DNA of 5,892 nt. Source: Acidobacteriota bacterium (GTDB lineage Bacteria; Acidobacteriota; Vicinamibacteria; Vicinamibacterales; Fen-181). Below are positions 1 through 5,378 of the stretch, one piece after another. Location: contig JAJXZZ010000215.1 of NCBI GenBank assembly GCA_021779795.1, positions 1 through 5,892 on the forward strand, written 5' to 3'. The notes beneath the pieces were generated by a model. The model ran no database searches. It saw nothing but the letters and a program-made list of their open reading frames with translations, and was not told where the DNA came from. Position 1 is the first letter of the stretch, and each line of letters begins with the position of its first letter. Made by a program: the position numbers and the translations under genes.

Positions 1-906
1 GCGCGTCAGGCCGCTCCACGGCTTCCTCGACACCGACAGGACCGGCACCTGCAGCGACAGATCCAGGTCGCGCCAGGCCCTGAACGACGGCACGTCCCCG
101 ATCCTCACGACGCCGTCGAAGATCCCCTGCGCGAAGCCGCGCGACGCCGCGGCGTCGCCCGAGCGCAGCAGCCACGGGTGTCCCTCGTGCCGCACGAGCG
201 AGCTGGCCTCGGCGAGGGCGGGGGCGCCGAGCACGCGGCAGAACGCCGCGGCCGCCTCGGCGTCGGCGCGGTCCTGCAGGCCGCCGACGATCACGAGCGG
301 CGATCGCGCCCCGGCCAGGAACGTCCCGACCGCGCCCTCGTCCGCCGCGGCCGCCGCCCGGCCCGCCAGCGCGTCGAACACCGGCCCCACCGCGGGCGCG
401 TAGTCGGCATCCCAGGCGGCGAGCAGCGGTTCGGCGAAGCACAGGTTGAGATGCGCGGGGCCGTCGAGCGCATCGAGCCCCGGGATCTCGTCCGGCCCCT
501 CGGCGTCGATCGCCGGCGCGGCGTAGGCGCCGAACAGGCCCGCCTGCTCGATCGCCTGCGGCGCGCCGGTGCCGCGGAACGCGCGCGGGCGGTCGGCGGT
601 GACGGCCACCAGGGGCACGCCCGCGTAGCGCGCCTCCACCATCGCCGGCAGCAGTTCGGCGGCCGCCGTGCCCGACGTCGTCACGACCGCCGCCGGCGCG
701 CGGTCGCGGCGCGCGCGGCCGAGCGCAAAGAACCCCGCGCTTCGCTCGTCGAAGAACGACAGCACCTCGGCCGTCCCCGGCAGCAGCTGGTCGAGCGCCT
801 CGACGAGCGGCGCGTTGCGGCCGCCCGGGCAGACGCAGAACGTGCGCACGCCGGCCGAGAGCAGGCGCTCCACCGCGGTCACGGCCAGCGCCTGGTTCGT
901 CGTCAT
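1..906 (-). CDS. menD: MenD (SEPHCHC synthase), N-terminal part, cut by window edge
   Basis: This is the thiamine-diphosphate enzyme that joins isochorismate and 2-oxoglutarate to give 2-succinyl-5-enolpyruvyl-6-hydroxy-3-cyclohexene-1-carboxylate in menaquinone synthesis; it is cytoplasmic. Translating back from the ATG at 906-904 gives an open frame of 302 codons to the window edge, about half of a usual MenD (roughly 550-580 residues). Visible family marks are CPGGRNAPL (26-34, the usual SPGSR..PL substrate loop), the ThDP-activating glutamate in FFDERSAGFFALG (Glu54), TTSGTAAAELLPA (76-88), and TADRPRAFRGTGAPQAIEQ (103-121), with Arg106 and Gln117 in the substrate-binding positions. The C-terminal ThDP/Mg-binding domain lies outside the window. 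Its ATG overlaps the menF stop (ATGA), so the two genes are probably translationally coupled. Seen: motifs and overlap. Family knowledge: the reaction. The SPGSR serines are Cys and Gly here, a mild oddity. Confidence 0.95.
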   Translation of the reverse strand, partial: MTTNQALAVTAVERLLSAGVRTFCVCPGGRNAPLVEALDQLLPGTAEVLSFFDERSAGFFALGRARRDRAPAAVVTTSGTAAAELLPAMVEARYAGVPLVAVTADRPRAFRGTGAPQAIEQAGLFGAYAAPAIDAEGPDEIPGLDALDGPAHLNLCFAEPLLAAWDADYAPAVGPVFDALAGRAAAAADEGAVGTFLAGARSPLVIVGGLQDRADAEAAAAFCRVLGAPALAEASSLVRHEGHPWLLRSGDAAASRGFAQGIFDGVVRIGDVPSFRAWRDLDLSLQVPVLSVSRKPWSGLTR

Positions 907-1982
907 ACGCCCCACAGCGCTCTCACGGCCTGCATCTTGTCGAGCACTTCCTGCCACTCGTCCTCGTACCGGCTCTGCGAGACGACGCCGCAGCCGGCCC
1001 AGATGTCGAGCCGGCCGGCGCGGTACTGCAAGTTGCGGATGGCGACGACGCACCGGCCCGCGCCCGACGGCCAGCGCAGGCCGAACGGGGCGCCGAACCG
1101 GCCGCGCTCCCCGTCCGGGTCGATCCCGGCGAGCCAGGCCGAACCCGCTTCGCCCCGCGGGTAGACGCCGAGCGCCGGCGTCGGGTGCAGGCGGCGCGCC
1201 ACCTCCTCGAAGTCGAGCGCGCCCCCCGCGTCCACCCGGATGTCGGTCGTCAGGTGCGCGAGCGTGCCGAACGACCGCACGATCGTGCCGGCGACCTCGG
1301 GACGGCCCCAGGCGGAGAGCTGCGTGACCAGGTCCTCCACCACCGCCGCCTGCTCGTCGCGGTCCTTCACGCTCGAGGCGAGGCTCGCCGACTCCGCGTC
1401 CGCGCGCCTCGTCCCGGCCACCGCCATCGTGGACAGCCGCCCGTCGGCATCGACCTCGAACAGCAGCTCCGGCGTGGCGCCGACGACGAACTCGGGCGCG
1501 CCGGTGCCGGTCGCCGAGGCGGGGCGATAGAGCCCGTACGCGAACAGCGAGCCGGGCAGGTCGGGCACGCGGGCGAGCAGCCGCGCCGCGAGCGTCTCGG
1601 CGTCGTCCGGGGCGACCGCCGCGCTCATCCTCGTGATCGGGACCCCCTTGCGCAGGCTGCCGTCGGCGAGCCGGGAGGCGAGGCCGCGGAACGCGTCGGC
1701 GAACCGCGCCTCGTCGGGCGCGCCCCAGGCGGGCAGCCGAATCGGGCGAGACGGGCCGGGAAATTGCCGCCGCCACTCGTCGGGCGACAGCACGGCCAGG
1801 GACTCGCCTCCGGCCTCGAACCAGGGCGGCACGTCCGGCGCGAGCGAGAACGGCGGCGCGAAGACGGCCGGCAGGCCGGTGCGGGGCGAGGCGACGGGGC
1901 CGGCCGGCGACGTGACGCAGGCCACCGTGTCGGCGCCGGTCTGGAGGAAGGCGAGCGCGGTACGCATCGATATCGTCTTCAA
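903..1982 (-). CDS. menF: Isochorismate synthase (MenF-type, chorismate-binding family)
   Basis: This enzyme converts chorismate to isochorismate, the first dedicated step of menaquinone synthesis. The frame gives 359 residues from a TTG at 1982-1980; an in-frame TAA sits immediately upstream (1985-1983), so the gene cannot start earlier. An ATG five codons later (1967-1965) would give 354 residues and suits the -10 box better, so the true start is undecided. The C-terminal chorismate-binding domain shows Lys112 in RKGVPITR (at the KVVLAR base position), GATPELLFEVD (168-178, Glu172), TMAVAGTRR (185-193), KDRDEQAAVVEDL (206-218), HPTPALGVYP (266-275), ERGRFGAPFG (292-301), VAIRNLQY and the AGCGVVSQS...DEWQEVLDK tail (329-349). 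The next gene is MenD, which favours isochorismate synthase over anthranilate or aminodeoxychorismate synthase. Odd points: the usual HPTPAVGG ends GV, and the usual YAG/YGG before the last glycine is FGAP. An EntC-like role is possible but nothing here suggests a siderophore locus. Confidence 0.93.
   Translation of the reverse strand: MKTISMRTALAFLQTGADTVACVTSPAGPVASPRTGLPAVFAPPFSLAPDVPPWFEAGGESLAVLSPDEWRRQFPGPSRPIRLPAWGAPDEARFADAFRGLASRLADGSLRKGVPITRMSAAVAPDDAETLAARLLARVPDLPGSLFAYGLYRPASATGTGAPEFVVGATPELLFEVDADGRLSTMAVAGTRRADAESASLASSVKDRDEQAAVVEDLVTQLSAWGRPEVAGTIVRSFGTLAHLTTDIRVDAGGALDFEEVARRLHPTPALGVYPRGEAGSAWLAGIDPDGERGRFGAPFGLRWPSGAGRCVVAIRNLQYRAGRLDIWAGCGVVSQSRYEDEWQEVLDKMQAVRALWGV
1968..1975. 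repeat. Palindromic word CGATATCG, copy 1 (menF side)
   Basis: A perfect 8-bp palindrome; on the menF strand it reads ACGATATCG (1976-1968) directly followed by the ATG at 1967. A second identical copy lies just before the DAHP synthase start at 2137-2145, and I found no other copy in the window. Its position at the predicted transcription start of menF would suit an operator, but it falls inside the coding sequence if the TTG start is used. Confidence 0.4.
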
Positions 1983-1987
1983 TTATA
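1982..1987 (-). promoter_or_regulatory. Candidate -10 box for menF-menD
   Basis: The minus strand reads TATAAT exactly, in otherwise very GC-rich sequence. It overlaps the first base of the TTG codon, and transcription starting 6-7 bases downstream would begin near 1975, leaving at most a few bases before the ATG at 1967-1965. No good -35 is seen 16-18 bases upstream (ATGGCC at the 17-base spacing). On the other side, AGGGGG lies 10 bases upstream of the TTG and could be a ribosome site, which would argue that the TATAAT is chance. Confidence 0.35.
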
Positions 1988-2011
1988 GCGTTCCCCCTGC
2001 CCCGGGCCATT

Positions 2012-2041
2012 CCCGAGGGCCCCGACGGCCGGCCCTTCGGG
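2012..2041. repeat. Imperfect inverted repeat / hairpin in the divergent region
   Basis: CCCGAGGGCC (2012-2021) pairs with GGCCCTTCGGG (2031-2041) with one bulged T and a 9-base loop. It could form a strong stem in either transcript or be a protein site. It has no U-run, so it is not a standard terminator. Confidence 0.45.
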
Positions 2042-2050
2042 CGTCGACTC

Positions 2051-2069
2051 AGGCCGGAATTCCGGGCCT
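2051..2069. repeat. Near-perfect palindrome centred on an EcoRI-type GAATTC
   Basis: CCGGAATTCCGG (2054-2065) is a perfect 12-bp palindrome. Allowing one extra G at 2066, the arms extend to AGGCCGGAA / TTCCGG(G)CCT. The location between divergent promoters suits a dimeric regulator's operator, though GC-rich sequence makes short palindromes common. Confidence 0.4.
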
Positions 2070-2132
2070 TCGCTCGGGGTGGCCCGCGTGGCGCTCGGGA
2101 AGAATGCGGGCTACTGCCTGCCGGCAGCCATT

Positions 2133-2141
2133 TGATACGAT
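2133..2141 (+). promoter_or_regulatory. Candidate extended -10 box for aroF-aminotransferase
   Basis: TGATACGAT fits the extended -10 pattern TGn-TAnnAT (TACGAT keeps four of six consensus bases). Transcription would begin near 2148, only a few bases before the ATG at 2152, giving a nearly leaderless mRNA. No convincing -35 hexamer lies upstream. The box overlaps the ACGATATCG word, so a factor bound there would block polymerase. Confidence 0.3.
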
Positions 2142-2145
2142 ATCG
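2137..2145. repeat. ACGATATCG word, copy 2 (aroF side)
   Basis: Contains the same 8-bp palindrome as copy 1 and shares one more base, A, when each copy is read in the direction of its own gene. It ends six bases before the aroF ATG, mirroring copy 1, which ends at the menF ATG. Two copies at both ends of a divergent region suggest one regulator controlling both units; this is inference. Confidence 0.4.
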
Positions 2146-2151
2146 GGTTGG

Positions 2152-2931
2152 ATGACACGAACAGTTCCGGTCGGCGGGTTCGAGGTCGGCGGCGACAGGT
2201 TCCTGGTCGTCGCCGGACCGTGCGCCATCGAGACGCAGGACCAGCTGCTGACCATCGCCCGTGACGTGCGCCGGCACGGCGCCTCGGCCATCCGGGGCGG
2301 CGTGTTCAAGATGCGCACCGACCCGCGCAGCTTCCAGGGGCTCGGGCCGCCCGCGGTGGCGTTTGTGGACGCCGCGCGCGCCGAGACCGGCCTGCCGTTT
2401 GTCGCCGAGGTGACCTCGCCCGAGCAGATCGAGGTGCTCGCGGGCCACGTCGACGTGCTGCAGGTCGGCTCGCGCAACATGCACAACACGGCACTGCTCA
2501 AGGAGCTGGGGCGGACGCGCCTGCCGATCCTGCTCAAGCGCGGCCTGGCCGCGCGCCTCGACGAGTGGCTGATGGCGGCCGAGTACGTCGTCGCGGGCGG
2601 GAACGAGGCGATCGTCCTCTGCGAGCGGGGCATCCGGACGTTCGAGACCGAGACGCGCAACACGCTCGACCTGGCCGGCGCCGTGTGGGCGCGGCAGCGG
2701 TCGCCCTTCCCCGTGCTCGTCGACCCGTCGCACGCCACCGGCCAGCCCGACCTGGTGGCGCCGATGTGCCTGGCCGCGGCGGCCGCCGGCCTCGACGGCA
2801 TCATGGTCGAAGTCCACCACGAGTCGTTCCGCGCGCTGAGCGACGGCTTCCAGGCCCTGACGCTCGAGCGGTTCGGCGACCTCACCGCGTCCCTCGAGCC
2901 GCTGCTCCGGACGCTCGGCCGGCGCCTGTGA
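2152..2931 (+). CDS. aroF: 3-deoxy-7-phosphoheptulonate (DAHP) synthase, class I-beta, single domain
   Basis: This enzyme condenses phosphoenolpyruvate and erythrose 4-phosphate to DAHP, the first step of the shikimate pathway. I chose the ATG at 2152 because the next residues run straight into the barrel (FLVVAGPCAIE, 17-27) and the upstream translation has no family likeness; the product is 259 residues. The TIM barrel shows metal ligands Cys24 (AGPC), His194 (DPSHATG), Glu220 (MVEVH) and Asp231 (LSDG), plus GSRNMHN (106-112), LLKRG (127-131), CERGIRTFET (157-166) and RNTLDL (169-174). It is as short as the Pyrococcus-type enzyme: there is no N-terminal ferredoxin-like or chorismate mutase domain, so allosteric control by aromatic products is not expected from this polypeptide. 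The erythrose-4-phosphate motif reads FKMRTDPRSFQGLG (52-65) rather than the usual FKPRTSPYSFQGLG, and the usual SDGPQSL reads SDGFQAL. It overlaps the next gene by 4 bp. A paralogue with another aldose phosphate as acceptor cannot be excluded. Confidence 0.9.
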   Translation: MTRTVPVGGFEVGGDRFLVVAGPCAIETQDQLLTIARDVRRHGASAIRGGVFKMRTDPRSFQGLGPPAVAFVDAARAETGLPFVAEVTSPEQIEVLAGHVDVLQVGSRNMHNTALLKELGRTRLPILLKRGLAARLDEWLMAAEYVVAGGNEAIVLCERGIRTFETETRNTLDLAGAVWARQRSPFPVLVDPSHATGQPDLVAPMCLAAAAAGLDGIMVEVHHESFRALSDGFQALTLERFGDLTASLEPLLRTLGRRL

Positions 2932-4130
2932 GCAGGCTGGCCGTCGCGCGGCGGATGACCGAGGTCCAGCCGCCGATCATCCCGATCGTCGGCGACCTGA
3001 TCCGCCGCCACCCCGGGACCATCTCGCTCGGCCAGGGGCTGGTCTCCTACGGCCCGCCGGCCGCCGCGCTGGCCGCGCTCGCGTCGTTCCCGAGGACGCC
3101 CGACGACCACCGCTACGGCCCGGTCGAAGGGCAGCCGGACCTGGTCGCCGCCATCCGCCGCAAGCTGGCCGCCGAGAACGGGTTCGAGGTTGGGGACGAG
3201 CGGCGGATCGTCGTGACCGCGGGCGGCAACATGGCGTTCGTCAACGCCGTGCTCGCCGTGGCCGACCCGGGCGACGAGGTCATCCTCCTCGCGCCGTTCT
3301 ACTTCAACCACGACATGGCGATCGTGATGGCCGGCTGCCGCACCGTCGCCGTGCCGACCGACGACCAGTACCAGCTGCGCCTCGACGCCATCGAGGCCGC
3401 CATCACGCCGCGGACGCGCGCGGTGGTGACGATCTCGCCGAACAACCCGAGCGGCGCCGTCTACCCGGCCGCGGCGCTGGAGGCGGTGAACCGGCTCTGC
3501 GCCGCGCGCGGGATCTACCACGTCCACGACGAGGCGTACGAGTACTTCACCTACGGCGGCGCGCGGCACGCGTCGCCGGCGGCGTTCCCCGGCTCGACGC
3601 CGCACACGATCTCGCTCTACTCGCTCTCGAAGACGTACGGGATGGCCAGCTGGCGCATCGGCTACATGGTCATCCCCGAGCACCTCTTCGAGGCCGTCAA
3701 CAAGATCCAGGACACGAACCTGATCTGCCCGCCGCTCGTGTCGCAGGCCGTGGCGCGCGCCGCGCTCGAGTCGGGCTCGGGCTACTGCCGGGCGCGCGTC
3801 GCCGAGCTGGCGGACGTGCGGTCGATGGTGCTCGAGGAGTTCGCGGCGATTTCGGACGTCTGCACGGTGCCGAGGCCGGACGGCGCCTTCTACTGCCTGG
3901 TCCGCCTCCACACGACGCTGGACCCGCTCGCGGTGGTGGAGCGCCTCATCGTCGATCACCGCGTGGCGGCCGTGCCCGGGACGGCCTTCGGCCTGACCGA
4001 GGGCTGCTACCTGCGCGTGTCGTACGGCGCCCTCGACAAGGACACCGTCGCCGAGGGCATGGCGCGGCTGGTCGCCGGCTTGCGGCTCGTGGCTCGCGAC
4101 GTTCGGCCTTCCACGGCGTCACGCGCGTGA
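2928..4130 (+). CDS. Class I/II PLP-dependent aminotransferase (fold type I), substrate unknown
   Basis: A fold-type-I aminotransferase of 400 residues if started at the GTG overlapping the upstream stop (GTGA, 2928-2931), or 391 from the ATG at 2955; the overlap suggests translational coupling with the DAHP synthase gene. Visible marks are the N-terminal ISLGQG..YGPP (32-44), HRYGPVEGQPDL (61-72), TAGGNMAF (97-104), PFYFNHDMA (123-131), the NPxG-type SPNNPSG (170-176), DEAYEYF (201-207; Asp201 to the pyridine nitrogen, Tyr204), SLSKTYGMASWRIGY (232-246; Lys235 carries the PLP, Arg243 binds phosphate) and YLRVSYG (361-367; Arg363 binds the substrate carboxylate). Length and motifs are normal for aspartate/aromatic-type aminotransferases. 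The neighbour suggests a role with phenylpyruvate, hydroxyphenylpyruvate or prephenate, but aspartate or alanine aminotransferase is equally compatible. The last ten residues look like a loose tail, and the stop codon lies inside a 22-bp palindrome. Confidence 0.88.
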   Translation: MSRLAVARRMTEVQPPIIPIVGDLIRRHPGTISLGQGLVSYGPPAAALAALASFPRTPDDHRYGPVEGQPDLVAAIRRKLAAENGFEVGDERRIVVTAGGNMAFVNAVLAVADPGDEVILLAPFYFNHDMAIVMAGCRTVAVPTDDQYQLRLDAIEAAITPRTRAVVTISPNNPSGAVYPAAALEAVNRLCAARGIYHVHDEAYEYFTYGGARHASPAAFPGSTPHTISLYSLSKTYGMASWRIGYMVIPEHLFEAVNKIQDTNLICPPLVSQAVARAALESGSGYCRARVAELADVRSMVLEEFAAISDVCTVPRPDGAFYCLVRLHTTLDPLAVVERLIVDHRVAAVPGTAFGLTEGCYLRVSYGALDKDTVAEGMARLVAGLRLVARDVRPSTASRA

Positions 4131-4135
4131 CGCCG
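4114..4135. repeat. 22-bp perfect palindrome over the aminotransferase stop codon
   Basis: CGGCGTCACGC is followed directly by its exact reverse complement GCGTGACGCCG. As RNA it can fold into a 9-bp GC-rich stem with a GCGC loop. The TGA stop (4128-4130) is in the right arm. There is no U-run on either strand, so it is not a textbook intrinsic terminator, but it lies at the 3' ends of two convergent genes and could still end or stabilise transcripts. Confidence 0.5.
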
Positions 4136-4142
4136 CCGCACG

Positions 4143-4174
4143 TCGCAAGACGCGGGTCGCCAGCCCACTTGCGA
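4143..4174. repeat. 7-bp inverted repeat in the convergent spacer
   Basis: TCGCAAG (4143-4149) and CTTGCGA (4168-4174) are exact reverse complements separated by 18 bases, in the short gap between the convergent aminotransferase and lpxB genes. It may form a weak terminator-like stem; no U-run follows. Nothing else with coding character is seen in 4131-4193. Confidence 0.3.
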
Positions 4175-4193
4175 ATGGCAGGCTGACCGGTGG

Positions 4194-4228
4194 CCACCAG
4201 CCACCAGCCACTAGCCACTAGCCACTAC
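4194..4228. repeat. Heptamer tandem repeat, five units, overlapping the lpxB 3' end
   Basis: On the plus strand the units read CCACCAG, CCACCAG, CCACTAG, CCACTAG and CCACTAC: two variants differing at one base, plus a degenerate last unit. On the lpxB strand the core is TAGTGGC/TGGTGGC. Because the period is 7, the three TAG triplets (4227-4225, 4220-4218, 4213-4211) fall in three different frames; the last one is the lpxB stop. The repeat encodes the final residues VASG of LpxB. Copy number is probably unstable through slippage. Confidence 0.85.
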
Positions 4229-5371
4229 AAGTCTCTCTCTTCGCTTTCCCACCATCTCCAGAACCGCCTCCGCCGCCCTGCGGCTCGCCCCTTCGCCGCC
4301 GAGGAGGCCCCTGACGCGCTCGAGCGCGGCCTTCGTCTCGCGGCGCGCGGCGGCGTCGGTCAGCAGGCGCACCGCCTCGACGGCCGTCGCGTCGGGCGTG
4401 AACGCGTCCTGCACCAGTTCGGGCGCGACGCGCGAGCCGGCCACCAGGTTGACCATCCCGATCTCGTTCACGTGCACGAACGGGCGCAGCAGCCGGTACG
4501 TCAGCGGCGAGACGCGGTAGACGACCACCATCGGGCACGCGTGGATCGCCGCCTGCACCGTCGCCGTCCCCGATGCCGTGACCACCGCCTCGGCCGACGC
4601 CAGCACGTCGTCGGTCCGCCGCTCGACGATGGCGACGGGAACCGGGGCGGAGCGCAGCGGCGCGAACAGTTCGTCGGCCAGGCCCGGCGCGCGCGCGACG
4701 AGGACCTGCAGGCCCGGCACCTGGCCGGCGATCGACCGCAGCGAGGACGCGAGCGTCGGCAGGATCTGCCGGACCTCGTTCGGGCGGCTGCCCGGCAGCA
4801 GGGCCAGCGTGGGACGCGACGCGTCGAGGCCGACCTCCGCCAGAAACGCCTCTCGCGACGACGAGGTTCCGGCCAGTTCGACGAGCGGGTGGCCGACGAA
4901 GGTCGCCGGCGTGCCGGCCGCCTGGTAGATCCCGGGCTCGAACGGGAAGATCACCAGGATCCGGTCGGCCAGCTTCGCGAGCGTGCGCAGCCGTCCCCGG
5001 CGCCAGGCCCAGAGCTGCGGCGGGATGTAGTAGACGACCGGCACGCCGAGCCGTCGCATCGCGGCGGCCAGCCGGAAGTTGAAGTCGGGAAAATCGATCG
5101 CGACGAAGACGTCGGGCCGCTCGTCGCGGGCCGCGCGCACGAGGCGGCGGTACATCGCGAGCGATCGCGGAAGGACCCGCACCGCCTCCACGAGGCCGGT
5201 GACCGCGAGGCCGTGGAAGTCGCCGACCAGCCGTGCCCCGGCCTCGCGCAGCCGCTCGCCGCCGAAGCCGGTCACCTGCACCGACGGGTCGAGCGCCTTC
5301 AGGCGATCGGCGAGCGCGGCGGCATAGAGGTCGCCCGACGGCTCGCCGCACGAGATGAACACCCTGGCCAT
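4211..5371 (-). CDS. lpxB: Lipid-A-disaccharide synthase LpxB (GT19)
   Basis: This peripheral inner-membrane glycosyltransferase joins UDP-2,3-diacylglucosamine and lipid X to form lipid A disaccharide 1-phosphate, so the host makes an LPS outer membrane. The product is 386 residues, the normal length, from the ATG at 5371-5369. Motifs in order: SCGEPSGDLYAA (7-18), GFGGERLREAG (35-45), AIDFPDFNFRLA (91-102), YYIPPQLWAWR (114-124), FPFEP (142-146), FVGHPLVEL (158-166), LALLPGSRPNEV (189-200), TASGTATVQAA (265-275) and NLVAGSRVAPELVQD (308-322). Two family positions differ: the usual SPSVWAWR is PPQLWAWR, and the glutamate of SGTATLEA is Gln274. The last residues (VVASG) come from a heptamer tandem repeat. 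The gene starts seven bases after the stop of the upstream PF10173-like gene, with no clear Shine-Dalgarno, so it is probably cotranscribed and coupled with it. Confidence 0.95.
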   Translation of the reverse strand: MARVFISCGEPSGDLYAAALADRLKALDPSVQVTGFGGERLREAGARLVGDFHGLAVTGLVEAVRVLPRSLAMYRRLVRAARDERPDVFVAIDFPDFNFRLAAAMRRLGVPVVYYIPPQLWAWRRGRLRTLAKLADRILVIFPFEPGIYQAAGTPATFVGHPLVELAGTSSSREAFLAEVGLDASRPTLALLPGSRPNEVRQILPTLASSLRSIAGQVPGLQVLVARAPGLADELFAPLRSAPVPVAIVERRTDDVLASAEAVVTASGTATVQAAIHACPMVVVYRVSPLTYRLLRPFVHVNEIGMVNLVAGSRVAPELVQDAFTPDATAVEAVRLLTDAAARRETKAALERVRGLLGGEGASRRAAEAVLEMVGKRRERLVVASG

Positions 5372-5378
5372 CGGCGGA

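Larger units (their letters stand above)
1983..2151. promoter_or_regulatory. Divergent intergenic control region between menF-menD and aroF-aminotransferase
   Basis: This 169-bp gap is the only sizeable non-coding stretch in the window and must hold promoters for both directions. It contains an imperfect hairpin (2012-2041), a near-perfect palindrome centred on GAATTC (2051-2069), an 8-bp direct repeat CGCTCGGG (2071-2078 and 2092-2099, start-to-start 21 bp, about two helical turns), a 10-bp palindrome CTGCCGGCAG (2118-2127), and the second copy of ACGATATCG (2137-2145). No conserved riboswitch or T-box pattern was recognised. The frame of the downstream DAHP synthase is open through this gap, but its translation there has no family resemblance and is read as non-coding. 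Confidence 0.7.

Noticed and set aside
178..1164. Long plus-strand frame opposite menD and menF
   Set aside because: Extremely Arg/Ala/Gly-rich translation with no family marks; the minus-strand reading gives clear MenD and MenF motifs.
1633..2151. N-terminal extension of the DAHP synthase, as a possible regulatory domain
   Set aside because: The frame is open, but the translation is antisense to menF for much of its length and then runs through the hairpin-rich spacer, with no ferredoxin-like or chorismate mutase features.
2565..2927. Upstream extension of the aminotransferase frame into the DAHP synthase gene
   Set aside because: It would overlap the well-supported DAHP synthase coding region in another frame and reads as Arg-rich shadow; the GTG at 2928 gives a normal family length.
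2049..3959. A 636-codon open frame on the minus strand opposite the DAHP synthase and aminotransferase genes
   Set aside because: Its product is Arg/Asp/His-rich without recognisable domains and it lies antisense to two genes with complete motif sets; long antisense frames are expected at this GC content.
4131..4193. Possible small RNA or intrinsic terminator in the convergent spacer
   Set aside because: Only a weak 7-bp inverted repeat with no U-run and no promoter-like box, so no RNA gene can be supported.
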